Origin: Planctomycetes bacterium syqfu
GTDB lineage: Bacteria; Planctomycetota; Phycisphaerae; Phycisphaerales; Phycisphaeraceae
Assembly: GCA_020974905.1 (NCBI GenBank)
Contig: CP087563.1
Coordinates: 7,254,001-7,318,000 of the forward strand
Length of the DNA stretch: 64,000 bases
Direction of reading: 5' to 3'
Shown here: in pieces, positions 25,218-33,826 of the stretch
Numbering within the stretch: the stretch's first letter is position 1
How the letters are laid out: each line of letters opens with the position of its first letter
Notes under the pieces: generated by a model
Told to the model about the DNA's origin: nothing
The model's input: the letters and a program-made list of their open reading frames with translations, nothing else
Database searches by the model: none
Made by a program: the position numbers and the translations under genes

Positions 25218-26597
25218 TTATGACTCGGATGGAGTGGGGGCTTTATTGACCTTGGCTTTCTTGGTTGTTGATTGTGGTCTTTGACGCAATGCTTCGAGTA
25301 GCTTGGTCACTTTTTGGTGGACGCTTGCATGGGCACGCAACAGTAACAAGCCGTTGAGTTCTCTGATGCTCGATTGTTTACCACCATACTCAACCCACTG
25401 CGGTTGCCAGAATGAGTTACGAATGAGGGTGAGTAATGACTTGACTGTCTCAGGATCGACGGTTATTTCCGCTTGCTCTTTGCCGCAACCGGTATGAGCC
25501 CAGATCAGATCGCGAACATCATAGGAAGCCAGGTAGGTGTAGCTGGCGCGAATGTAACGCTTGGTTGCAACCTCAAAAGCAAAGGGGGTTACTTCAAAGC
25601 TCAGTGGGTCCAGAGGGTTGTTCTCCGAGGCCTTTTGCAGAATCAGATTCAGGATTTCACCAGCTTGGGCCTTGTCAATGGTCAGAGAAATCGGGGTGTT
25701 CGGTTCGACGCCGACACGCTGGAGTTCCGGCCAGATGATATTGAATCTGCCATCAATTTTCTGAGAAAATTCTTCGATAGCGGTTTTAAGCTGGTTTTTT
25801 TTAAAGCTAACCGAGATGATTTTCTCAAGTTTGCTGGCAATGGGATAGGGAGCTTGGGGTGGTTGGCTTCTGGTCATCAAGCCGGGATTTTTCAGTTCAT
25901 TGAGCAGTTTGTGGACTTGCTTTTGAATGCTGCTGTGAGCTGTGACGATCAGCTTTGTCCCGTAGGATTGGACTGATGCTGCTTCGCCACCAAATTCAAC
26001 CCAGTATTGTTGTTTGCCAGCTTGCGTACGGATCAGTTCCAGTATTTCCTGTAGACGCTGATCCCGAGCATTTTTTATCGCTTCCTTGTCGGCCGGTTCT
26101 GTCTGTCGTGCTCGATCGAGTAAGTCTGAAATCTCGTACACCATGATCGTCTGGCCTCTTCGGAGAATTTCACGCTGCGTTGAGACGAACACACATACGC
26201 CATCAATGTCGTAAGCCAATGGGTCTTGTTGATTGTTGGTAGAAGCCTTTTTCAGCACCATATCCAGTGCATAGGATGCCATGATTGAGGAAGTTTTAAA
26301 GGAGATCGGTAGGTTTTTCTCAAAGCCATTGTCGGCTATCGAGACCCAATTGATATTCATATTCACATCGCAGGTTTTTGCGATGTAATGCAATGCATCG
26401 ACCAACGGCGTTTTGTTGAAATTAACCACAATTGGCTTGGCAAGTTTCGCCATCGTGTCATGCGAAGCATCGGACTTGACGGTCGATGCAGGAGCGATGA
26501 CAAATGGTTCTTCCACGATTGGCTCAGCATTAATCGGTTTAGAGAGAGTAAGCATCACGGAGCAGATGCAAATGAATGCTGACAAGAGCTTAATCAT
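25218..26597 (-). CDS. secreted protein with two copies of the secretin N-domain-like module
   Basis: 459 residues with a signal peptide (LLSAFICICSVMLTLSKPINA). Copy one (about 50-245) and copy two (about 255-450) share a pattern. It begins with PI..F....A and a Trp followed by Gly-Val/Phe, then A...L.L+L+KAS.N..DPL, then Y.VRDL, and ends with W.E.GG..SS(I/V)...(N)G..LL..AH.S(V/I)(H/Q)..V..LL. Copy two includes VTKLLEALRQRP. The neighbouring gene (24089-25099) carries a third copy. The arrangement suggests gene duplication and fusion. No known family is recognised. Confidence 0.7.
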   Translation of the reverse strand: MIKLLSAFICICSVMLTLSKPINAEPIVEEPFVIAPASTVKSDASHDTMAKLAKPIVVNFNKTPLVDALHYIAKTCDVNMNINWVSIADNGFEKNLPISFKTSSIMASYALDMVLKKASTNNQQDPLAYDIDGVCVFVSTQREILRRGQTIMVYEISDLLDRARQTEPADKEAIKNARDQRLQEILELIRTQAGKQQYWVEFGGEAASVQSYGTKLIVTAHSSIQKQVHKLLNELKNPGLMTRSQPPQAPYPIASKLEKIISVSFKKNQLKTAIEEFSQKIDGRFNIIWPELQRVGVEPNTPISLTIDKAQAGEILNLILQKASENNPLDPLSFEVTPFAFEVATKRYIRASYTYLASYDVRDLIWAHTGCGKEQAEITVDPETVKSLLTLIRNSFWQPQWVEYGGKQSSIRELNGLLLLRAHASVHQKVTKLLEALRQRPQSTTKKAKVNKAPTPSES

Positions 26598-26803
26598 ATT
26601 GGCCTCCCGAAAAGTTGTATAAGAACCGGAATGGAGTCATCTGGCAGGATGGATTGTAATTCTTAGATCACAACGTATCTGGAAAATCAATTGATGACAC
26701 TTATGACATCTTACCTTCCAACAATCGAATTTAGTAGCAAAAAATACATTTGCACAATTGCTCAAGCGTACTTGGTCAATGCCAAAACGCGATTGGATTT
26801 CGC

Positions 26804-28273
26804 TTAAGTCATCTCTTTAGAGTCCGGCTTGCGACTCTCGGCATAGGCTTTGAGTTCGGGGACGATCCATTCTCGGCCGAGAATTTTGATGCTTGATGCA
26901 AGGGGGATGGCGAGCAACATGCCAAGCAAGCCCATCAGTGCACCGCCCATGATCACCGCCAGCATGACGGTCAGCGGATCGAGGTTGGTGGCTTTGCCTT
27001 GGACCAGGGGTTCAACCAGCCAGCCGTCAGCGAGTTGGGCGACGCAATAGACGACGGTGGGCCAGACGAGCATCATCCAACTGAAGTCGGTTTGACCACC
27101 CGTCGCGCTGATGAGGGTCAAGCCCAAGGCTGCGACAAAGCCCAGTGATGCAGCGTATGGGATGAGATTCAAAAAGCCGCAGATGATGCCAAGCAGTAAC
27201 CAGGAGGGCACGCCTGCAAACATCCAGCCGATACTCAGCACGATGCTCATGACCAGAGACTGAATCAGACGACCGCGGATAAAGGCATTGGTGCTCTTAT
27301 CGATTTCGGTGAGGATATGCAGGGTGCGTTCACGGACATCCATCGGGATCAACGGCTTGAACCACTCAAGAATCGGGCCGAGTTTCCAACTGAAAAAGAA
27401 GAAGCAGAAACTGACGATCACCAGCAGGAGAACCAGATACGAAGCAAGGTTGAATGCGGAACCGACTGCGCCGACACCGACATTGAAAATGCGCATGATA
27501 ATTCGGCCGAGCATCGGGTAGTTGAGATTCAGGTTTTTGAGTGACTTTTGAGATGCGTCACCAGCAACTTCGCCTGATGTGTTATCCGATGCCATGGCAG
27601 CGGTGTTCCCTGCTGGATTCTTGCTGGCGTTGGCTGTTTCGGTTTGAGACTGTTGGCTGTTGTCATCGGGTTTAGCCAACTCCTCAACGACAGCTTCGAC
27701 GATTTGAGCTTGTTGTTGAATTTCCTTGTCGGAAACTTTCTCGTTGTCTTTGGTTTGAGCGTTTTCTGAATCCGAGTTCGCTTTTTCGGATTCTTTGTCG
27801 GACTTGGAATCGGACTCTTGCGCATCGTCAGATGACTTGTCATCATCCGCTTGCAGGGATTCACTGACCGAGGGGAACTGTTCGAGAATCAGGCGGTAAA
27901 ACGGGTCGATCTCGTCGGAGTGATTATGGATGGCTGTCTTGACCGTCTGGGTGATCTGCTGCCCCTGTCGGTAGGCTTGCGGGACGACATAGATAAGTGT
28001 GCTTAGCAACCCCACGTAGGCAAAGAGCAGGATGAGCAGGGTGACGAGCCAACGCGGCCATTTGAGTTTGATGTTGACCCAGGTGACGAATGGATTAAAA
28101 ACGTAGGCAAAGCCAAAACCAATGAGAATGGGGGCGGTGATGGATCGGATGCTGTAGGCCATCCAGAGGATCGCAAAGATCACGAGGACAAAAATCAGAT
28201 CCCGAACCCAACAGTAATCCCAGAGATGCGTATTTTTGATGGTGTTCTTGGACGTTTGGTTTTGCTCTGGCAT
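26804..28273 (-). CDS. AI-2E family transporter (PerM-like) with acidic insertion
   Basis: 489 residues. The membrane core is typical of AI-2E/PerM proteins: FVLVIFAILWMAYSIRSITAPILIGFGFAYVFNPFV at the N-terminus and SIGWMFAGVPSWLLLGIICGFLNLIPYAASLGF plus LVEPLVQGKATNLDPLTVMLAVIMGGALMGLLGMLLAIPLA at the C-terminus. Between helices it carries an unusual hydrophilic insert (about residues 141-243), rich in Ser, Asp, Glu, Lys, Gln and Asn. On the minus strand a perfect TATAAT lies some 40 bases before the ATG and CCGGAG provides a Shine-Dalgarno. The transported substrate is uncertain. Confidence 0.9.
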   Translation of the reverse strand: MPEQNQTSKNTIKNTHLWDYCWVRDLIFVLVIFAILWMAYSIRSITAPILIGFGFAYVFNPFVTWVNIKLKWPRWLVTLLILLFAYVGLLSTLIYVVPQAYRQGQQITQTVKTAIHNHSDEIDPFYRLILEQFPSVSESLQADDDKSSDDAQESDSKSDKESEKANSDSENAQTKDNEKVSDKEIQQQAQIVEAVVEELAKPDDNSQQSQTETANASKNPAGNTAAMASDNTSGEVAGDASQKSLKNLNLNYPMLGRIIMRIFNVGVGAVGSAFNLASYLVLLLVIVSFCFFFFSWKLGPILEWFKPLIPMDVRERTLHILTEIDKSTNAFIRGRLIQSLVMSIVLSIGWMFAGVPSWLLLGIICGFLNLIPYAASLGFVAALGLTLISATGGQTDFSWMMLVWPTVVYCVAQLADGWLVEPLVQGKATNLDPLTVMLAVIMGGALMGLLGMLLAIPLASSIKILGREWIVPELKAYAESRKPDSKEMT

Positions 28274-28340
28274 GCAACAGGTCTCCGGACATTCTTGCTG
28301 ATTGCCAGTGATTATAGGATATATTCAGATGTCTGTGGTG

Positions 28341-28739
28341 TTACTGGCTTAATTGCAGTTCGTTGGAAAAGGCTTCGGAGAAGTCGTAGACGTCGACGAA
28401 GTCTTCAAGTGTGTCTTCATCGGTTTTGCGCATGACGCCAGCGTCGACCATGGCAAAGACGAGTTTGCCAAAGTCCTCGGTCGCATAAATCTTGTACCGA
28501 CGCAGGACAGCTCTTGCCATCAGACCGTATTGGTTGATGGCAAATTCGCGGAGTCCTTCGCAGAGTTGCTGGCCGGTGACGTGACGATTGGTCGATTCGT
28601 CTTCGGGGTCCAGGTCCTTGGGGACATCGCCGTGGATATGACGGACGGTGTAATCCAGTCCACGTTGGATGAAAATGAAGGCATCCACGGGGTACTGGGT
28701 CTGCTGGGCAATCTCAAAGATGGAAGGTTCTGCACTCAT
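28341..28739 (-). CDS. Minf_1886 family protein
   Basis: 132 residues with the pattern of the uncharacterised Minf_1886 family common in Planctomycetes and Verrucomicrobia: FEIAQQTQYPVDAFIFIQRGLDYTVRHIHG, RHVTGQQLCEGLREFAINQYGLMARAVLRRYKIYATEDFGKLVFAMVDAGVMRKTDEDTLEDF. It is cytoplasmic with no membrane helix. The biochemical role is unknown. It is followed by the AI-2E transporter gene on the same strand about 70 bases further on. Confidence 0.88.
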   Translation of the reverse strand: MSAEPSIFEIAQQTQYPVDAFIFIQRGLDYTVRHIHGDVPKDLDPEDESTNRHVTGQQLCEGLREFAINQYGLMARAVLRRYKIYATEDFGKLVFAMVDAGVMRKTDEDTLEDFVDVYDFSEAFSNELQLSQ

Positions 28740-28856
28740 GACTTATCCAGTCTGACAGGTGGGGCGGGGCTCGTCAATTGCTTGATCCACATGGTTATTA
28801 TACCTACCCCGTCAATGGGATGCGAAGTTGCAATTTACAGGCATGATTGAATCAGA

Positions 28857-28885
28857 TTCACAGACCGTGAATTAGCCGGTATGAT
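28857..28885 (+). promoter_or_regulatory. promoter of the queuosine precursor transporter gene
   Basis: TTCACA (28857-28862) and TATGAT (28880-28885) are separated by 17 bases, a near-consensus sigma-70 promoter. Because the -10 overlaps an ATG at 28881, that ATG cannot be translated from this promoter and the start is placed at 28938. Confidence 0.65.
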
Positions 28886-28937
28886 CCTAGGAACCGTTTC
28901 AAGCACTACATCTGATTATTCTGGACCTGATACCCTC

Positions 28938-29690
28938 ATGCATGATCAATTCCCGGCAGAGCCACACATTATCGAACGTCGCGAACGTGTTTTCCTGATT
29001 CTTGCAGGCCTGTTCCTGGGGACCTTGGCCATGCTCAATATTCTGGGGGTCAGCCGATTCATCAAGCTTTATGAGATGGTCTTTGCTGAGGGGACGCCGG
29101 ATCAGTGGAGCCTGGTGTTTGCGGTGGCTGTGGGTGTCCTGCCGTACCCGGTGACGTTCCTGTGTACGGACCTCATCAGTGAGTTCTATGGCAGACGTCG
29201 CGCCAACTGGGTGGTGTTTGTGGGACTGATCCTGAATTTCTGGGTGGTCGGTATCTTGCTGGTTGGTGGATGGATGCCCGGTTGGGAACAGTTCAACGAA
29301 CAGGGCGAAATGATCCGAGATGCTGCAGGGCGACTGCCAGTATTTTTTGAGATTCGCAAACTCACCCTTGCTGCGGTGGGGGCGTCCATGGTCGCTTATC
29401 TGGCTGCCCAGTACGTGGACGTGTACCTGTATCACTTCTGGATGAAACTCACCAAGGGCAAGCACCTTTGGATTCGCAACAACTGCTCGACCCTGGTCAG
29501 TCAGTTGGTGGATACCACCGCGGTGATCCTGATCACCTATTTCACATTCAACGTATTTGATCCGGACAGCGGGGCCGGTCTGCCGATCAATCCTGATCAA
29601 TCGGTGGTGTTCCAACTGGTGGTGAGTTTCATTCTGGCCGGCTATGTCTTCAAAGCGGTGTCTGCGTTATTGGACACGATCCCGATGTAA
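28938..29690 (+). CDS. queuosine precursor transporter (YhhQ/VUT family)
   Basis: 250 residues from ATG 28938. Six or more helices are expected, and the conserved set VFAVAVGVLPYPVTFLCTDLISEFYGRRRANWVVFVG, KLTLAAVGASMVAYLAAQYVDVYLYHFWMKLTKGKHLWIRNNCSTLVSQLVDTTAVILITYFTF identifies the family. It is a cytoplasmic-membrane protein taking up pre-queuine bases for tRNA modification. The transcript should have a leader of about 45 bases. Confidence 0.94.
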   Translation: MHDQFPAEPHIIERRERVFLILAGLFLGTLAMLNILGVSRFIKLYEMVFAEGTPDQWSLVFAVAVGVLPYPVTFLCTDLISEFYGRRRANWVVFVGLILNFWVVGILLVGGWMPGWEQFNEQGEMIRDAAGRLPVFFEIRKLTLAAVGASMVAYLAAQYVDVYLYHFWMKLTKGKHLWIRNNCSTLVSQLVDTTAVILITYFTFNVFDPDSGAGLPINPDQSVVFQLVVSFILAGYVFKAVSALLDTIPM

Positions 29691-29924
29691 GCGGTGTCTG
29701 ACTTTTTGCGTGGATATCTGCAGATGGACCCTGCCCGGGTTTACGCCAAATCTGAGTCTGAGAAGCTTTGATGATGGTTGTGATTTAAAGGGTCAGCTCG
29801 TTTATGACGGCGAATGTATCGGACGTGGAGTGATTTTTTCCACTTTTTGATTCAGTCCATATATGACTTTGGTCGATATCAGAATTTGGGTATAGCGGGG
29901 TCTGGGTCATAGTGAAAGGCCCAC

Positions 29925-30878
29925 ATGTCACAAACTCTGAATCAACAGGGGATTCTCCTTGAGTCCGGGACCAATGAGATGGAACTGCTGGAGTTCTACC
30001 TTCAGGGACAGCGCTTTGGTGTCAACGTTGCCAAGATTCGGCAACTGATGCCGTACCATCATGGGCAGGTGACCCAGATGGTTGGTGCACACAAATATGT
30101 CCTGGGGACACTGCTTTGGCAGGGACACTCCATTCCGCTGATCGATTTGAATCTGGCATTGGGTAACGCTCCGACGGTCGATGATGAGTCTGCAACGCGC
30201 ATTGTCCTGGTCACCGAATTCAACGGTGCTGTCAACGGATTTCTCGTTGATGGCGTCAACCGCATTCACCGTGTGAGTTGGGATCAGATGCAGCCGGCTG
30301 GCAGTTTCATTGGCCAGTTCCAGGCACCGATCAACTCCACGGTCACCATTGAGGAACATGATATTCTGCTGGTCGACCTTGAACATGTCACCGGTGAGAT
30401 CACGCCAACCGTCAAACCGGCTGAAATCCAGGAAGACCATCGCAATATCAATATCCTTCGCAAGAAGCCTGAAGAAATGCACCTGCTTCTGGCAGAAGAC
30501 TCCGTCACCGTGCAGGCGGTTGTGCTTGATACACTCGGCTCGGCCGGCTTTACGCAGGTTTCCTCCTGCGATAATGGTGGCAGTGCCTATGCCCGGATTC
30601 AAGCCATCAAGCAGATGGCAACCGAGCAGAACCGCCCGGTCTCTGATTTTCTGGATTTGATTATTACGGATATTGAAATGCCTCAGATGGATGGTTTGAC
30701 ATTGTGCAAACGCATCAAGTCTGAATTGGGCATCGATGTGCCGGTGATCATTTTCTCGTCACTGGTCAATGAAGCCATGGCTGCCAAGTGCAAATCGGTC
30801 AAAGCCGACGCCAATGTCTCCAAGGCCGACACGATCGGTTTGATCCAGACCGTCGACAGTCTGCTCAAAGCCGCATAA
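29925..30878 (+). CDS. cheV: CheV-like chemotaxis coupling protein (CheW + receiver domains)
   Basis: 317 residues. The CheW domain occupies about 18-165 (LLEFYLQGQRFGVNVAKIRQLM, VLGTLLWQGHSIPLIDLN). The receiver domain is at about 184-315, with acidic pair ED at 191-192, phosphoacceptor D249 in LIITDIEMPQMDG, and the conserved Lys near 300. CheV couples receptors to CheA and adapts by phosphorylation. No other chemotaxis gene is in the window, so it is an orphan here. An intrinsic terminator follows 27 bases after the stop. Confidence 0.92.
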   Translation: MSQTLNQQGILLESGTNEMELLEFYLQGQRFGVNVAKIRQLMPYHHGQVTQMVGAHKYVLGTLLWQGHSIPLIDLNLALGNAPTVDDESATRIVLVTEFNGAVNGFLVDGVNRIHRVSWDQMQPAGSFIGQFQAPINSTVTIEEHDILLVDLEHVTGEITPTVKPAEIQEDHRNINILRKKPEEMHLLLAEDSVTVQAVVLDTLGSAGFTQVSSCDNGGSAYARIQAIKQMATEQNRPVSDFLDLIITDIEMPQMDGLTLCKRIKSELGIDVPVIIFSSLVNEAMAAKCKSVKADANVSKADTIGLIQTVDSLLKAA

Positions 30879-30905
30879 CAAATTGCCGTCGAATATTCTC
30901 CTACC

Positions 30906-30941
30906 AAAAACGGGAAGCCCTTGAGCTTCCCGTTTTTTTTT
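30906..30941 (+). terminator. intrinsic terminator after cheV-like gene
   Basis: CGGGAAGC (30911-30918) pairs with GCTTCCCG (30925-30932), with a 6-base loop and nine T after it; A's precede it, so it may also work on the minus strand. Confidence 0.85.
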
Positions 30942-31000
30942 ATGGGTTGGTTGGATGTGTTCTTTGCCTTGATGTTGCAAAGTGAATGCTTTGAAAATTC

Positions 31001-32122
31001 TTACTTCTTTTTTGCATCCGACTCGGCAATGAGCTTGGCCAGGAGTGCTTCGTAGGCATCGTGATCCATCGGCAAGGTCACGGTTTTACCCTCGATCCCC
31101 GCCATGATCATGGCATTGGCGATCTCCACGGAAGCAATACCCTCCGTTGCCGGGGCGATGAGTTCTTCCTTGCCCAGGATGGTGTTGACGAAGTTCTGAT
31201 GGATGGAAGCGTGCTTGGCTTCACCGCCTGCCGTGACCACGCTCTTGATGGTATCGAGTTTGGGCCAGGCTTCCTTGTTTTCGTAGGTGAAGGTGCGGAT
31301 GGACTTGCCGAAATCGTCCCAGACGAATTGATCACCGGGGTCGGCTGAGGTGGTGATGCGTCCCTTGTCGCCGACGATTTCGGTTGCATCCGTGCCGGGG
31401 ACTTCGGAGGTTGATGCGATGAACACACCCACGCCACCGTTGGGGTAGGTCATCGTTGCGATGACTTCGTCTTCGACTTCGATATCGTGATGCTTACCCA
31501 GTGACAGGTTGGCTGAGACGGTAGAGGGGGAGCCCAGCAGCCAATACATCAGGTCGATGTTGTGCGGGCATTGGTTGAGCAGCACGCCACCGCCTTCGCC
31601 TTTCCACGTCGCACGCCAGCCGCCTGAGGCATAGTACGCTTGTGGGCGGTACCACTTGGTGGCTGTCCACTGGAAGCGACGAATCTCACCGAGAAGGCCG
31701 GCATCGATGATCTGCTTGATCTTGGCCCATTTGGGATTGGTGCGCATCTGGAACATGGCCGAGAACACCAGCTCCGGGTGCTTGGCTGCGACTTCATTCA
31801 TTTTTTGTGCAGCTTTGGTGGTGACAGCGACCGGTTTTTCGACCAGAACATGCATGCCGTTCTCCAGACCAAGGATCGCCAGGTCCGGGTGGAAGTAGTG
31901 GGGGGTTGCAATGAGAATCGCATCGCACTCCCCGCTTTTGACCAGTTCATCCGCCGTCTTGAAGACCTTGACATCCGGATGGTCTTTGAGGACCAGATCG
32001 ATGTTGTCCTGCACCTGATCGGCGATGGCAGTGAATTTGAGATCCTTCACGTCCTTAAACATGTTGATGTGATTGCGACCCATGCCACCGACACCGATGA
32101 CCCCATATCTGACTTCGTTCAT
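31001..32122 (-). CDS. Gfo/Idh/MocA family oxidoreductase
   Basis: 373 residues. The Rossmann motif is GVIGVGGMGRNH at about 8-19 and the conserved VLVEKPVAV (EKP) lies near residue 95. The C-terminal substrate domain has YASGGWRATWKGEGGGVLLNQCPHNIDLMYWLLG, with the His/Asn/Asp set of the family. It probably acts on a sugar or inositol derivative with NAD(P). It stands alone on the minus strand, divergent from the FIST gene. The C-terminal tail is lysine-rich (ESDAKKK). Confidence 0.94.
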   Translation of the reverse strand: MNEVRYGVIGVGGMGRNHINMFKDVKDLKFTAIADQVQDNIDLVLKDHPDVKVFKTADELVKSGECDAILIATPHYFHPDLAILGLENGMHVLVEKPVAVTTKAAQKMNEVAAKHPELVFSAMFQMRTNPKWAKIKQIIDAGLLGEIRRFQWTATKWYRPQAYYASGGWRATWKGEGGGVLLNQCPHNIDLMYWLLGSPSTVSANLSLGKHHDIEVEDEVIATMTYPNGGVGVFIASTSEVPGTDATEIVGDKGRITTSADPGDQFVWDDFGKSIRTFTYENKEAWPKLDTIKSVVTAGGEAKHASIHQNFVNTILGKEELIAPATEGIASVEIANAMIMAGIEGKTVTLPMDHDAYEALLAKLIAESDAKKK

Positions 32123-32378
32123 TGCCGGGATTCCTTCTTGCTTTCAAACCATGCGGGAGGCGTTGATTTTTCGTGACCCCAAGTTAGGTCAGGTTGACAG
32201 TCTAGTGAGGGCCAACCGGAGATTCAACGCATTGGATGGTCTATTTGTCTAGTTCGTTTCGGTACGACTGTTAAAATAATGGACTCATGTCTCATGTGAT
32301 GTGTTGGTTGTTGGCTTACCATGATTTAGGTGGATTTCTGGAGAATGATGAAAAATAGTGGCTTTATGTCGAAGATAC

Positions 32379-32407
32379 TTGAGTTTAAATCAACGATTCG
32401 CTATAGT
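32379..32407 (+). promoter_or_regulatory. promoter of the FIST domain gene
   Basis: TTGAGT at 32379-32384 and TATAGT at 32402-32407 with a 17-base spacer. The predicted start is near 32414, giving a leader of about 130 bases. Confidence 0.6.
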
Positions 32408-32438
32408 GTTGGTACTTAAATTTGCTCTCTCTTCCCAC

Positions 32439-32467
32439 CAGCACCGTTGCAGCTTTGCGCGGTGCTG
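32439..32467 (+). terminator. leader hairpin upstream of the FIST gene
   Basis: CAGCACCG (32439-32446) and CGGTGCTG (32460-32467) form a perfect 8-bp stem, followed by TTATTTTAT. It could be a weak terminator or attenuator in the leader; the T-run is interrupted. Confidence 0.4.
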
Positions 32468-32544
32468 TTATTTTATACACACTGTGGTTCTAAACACTGT
32501 GTTTGACTCACATTAAGCTAACATTTCACCGTGCGGGAACCTCT

Positions 32545-33756
32545 ATGCCCCAATCTGCTGCTTCCATGGCGTTTTACTCTGCTGTCAGTGATTTCGAAGA
32601 TCCGACCCGGGCGATTGACCATATCCTCAGTCGGTTGGAGTCGCGCGTGGACCGCCCGTTTGACTTGGTTGTGATGTTTGTCACCACCGAGATGGTCAAG
32701 CACTTCCAGGCCATGGCCAAGCGTTTGAAGCAGGCACTCAAGCCGCGCGTGATGATCGGTAGCGCCGGTGTCGCTGTCATGGGCGTCCAAAGTGACGTTC
32801 AGGGGAAAGCCGGAGTCAGTGTGTTTGCTGCAACACTCCCCGGCGTTCAGCTTAAGCCAGTGCGCTTCCATCCCGGTGAATGGGGGCAGGTCCTCAACGA
32901 CACCGAGTTTCTCACCCAGCAGATCATCACCGACCCACTCAATGACCCCAAGGCCATGATCCTGCTTGCAGACCCCTTCAGCACGCCGATGATCAGTTTT
33001 CTGCCAACGCTCAAACTGGTTGCGCCTGAGATGAAAGTCATCGGTGGTATGGCAAGCAGCGGTGACTCGCCGGGCAACAATCGTTTCGTCCTCAACGATC
33101 AATACTGGTTTGATGGCGCAGTCGGCATCACACTCACCGGCAATCTCGATGTCAGTTGCACACTCAGCCAGGGCGCGCGCCCCATCGGTCAACCCATGAT
33201 CGTCACCAAGGCCGACAAACACGTCATTCATGAACTGCGTGGCAAGCCTGCCATCAAAGTCCTCAACGAACTCATCGAGACACTGGGGCCACTGGAACGC
33301 AATCTCGTCAAGTCCAACGGCGTCCTTGTCGGACGTGTGATCAACGAATACAAATCGCACTTTGGACGTGGTGATTTTCTTGTGCGTAATGTCGTAGGCT
33401 ACGACGATGACACCGGTGTCATTGCGATTAACGATTCACGTTTGCGTGTCGGCCAGACCGTGCAATTCCACGTACAGGACCGCGATACTGCCGTCGAAGA
33501 TTTTTCCATGTTGTTGGAAGTGGAGCGACTCAAAGAGGGAGCGCGTGGCGCACTGATCTTCCCATCCAACACCCGAAGCGAAAAATTCTTTGGCCTCAAA
33601 CACACCGATGCGCATCAGGTCTATGACGCGCTGGGTGACATTCCGCTGGCAGGTTTTGCAACCGCTGGTGAAATCGGCCCGGTCGGTGATCAAAACTTCA
33701 TGCACAGTCACACCGTGAGTATGGTGACCTTCCGCCCCGTGCAAACGCACGCGTGA
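32545..33756 (+). CDS. FIST domain signal-transduction sensor protein
   Basis: 403 residues from ATG 32545. The FIST_N domain is at about 20-220 (LESRVDRPFDLVVMFVTTEMVKHFQAMAKRLKQALKPRVMIGSAGVAVMG; MKVIGGMASSGDSPGNNRFVLNDQYWFDGAVGITL) and the FIST_C domain follows, ending with FGLKHTDAHQVYDALGDIPLAGFATAGEIGPVGDQNFMHSHTVSMVTF. FIST proteins are thought to sense small ligands such as amino acids and usually signal through partners; no output domain is present here. The gene is near the cheV-like gene but on a separate transcript. Confidence 0.93.
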   Translation: MPQSAASMAFYSAVSDFEDPTRAIDHILSRLESRVDRPFDLVVMFVTTEMVKHFQAMAKRLKQALKPRVMIGSAGVAVMGVQSDVQGKAGVSVFAATLPGVQLKPVRFHPGEWGQVLNDTEFLTQQIITDPLNDPKAMILLADPFSTPMISFLPTLKLVAPEMKVIGGMASSGDSPGNNRFVLNDQYWFDGAVGITLTGNLDVSCTLSQGARPIGQPMIVTKADKHVIHELRGKPAIKVLNELIETLGPLERNLVKSNGVLVGRVINEYKSHFGRGDFLVRNVVGYDDDTGVIAINDSRLRVGQTVQFHVQDRDTAVEDFSMLLEVERLKEGARGALIFPSNTRSEKFFGLKHTDAHQVYDALGDIPLAGFATAGEIGPVGDQNFMHSHTVSMVTFRPVQTHA

Positions 33757-33764
33757 ACCGTAAT

Positions 33765-33788
33765 ACACAAGCCGCCAGATGAACGCAG
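33765..33788. repeat. short dispersed repeat with hairpin, second copy
   Basis: ACACAAGCCGCCAGATGAAC here matches 19106-19131 apart from a two-base insertion. In this copy the sequence continues to ATCTGACGG (about 33792-33800), giving a 9-bp hairpin with CCGCCAGAT (one mismatch). The element lies 9 bases after the FIST stop. Confidence 0.5.
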
Positions 33789-33826
33789 TGAATCTGACGG
33801 GTATACAGTGCTTTAATACGTGAAAC

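Larger units (their letters stand above)
32123..32544. other. divergent intergenic region
   Basis: 422 bases between the oxidoreductase and the FIST gene. It holds a promoter (32379-32407) and a hairpin (32439-32467) that belong to the FIST gene; the remaining AT-rich part shows nothing else. Confidence 0.5.

Noticed and set aside
28899-29615. 238-residue minus-strand frame across the queuosine transporter
   Set aside because: Antisense to a conserved membrane protein; hydrophilic and His/Gln-rich as expected for a shadow.
32518-33360. 280-residue minus-strand frame across the FIST gene
   Set aside because: The plus strand has recognisable FIST_N and FIST_C domains and a promoter.
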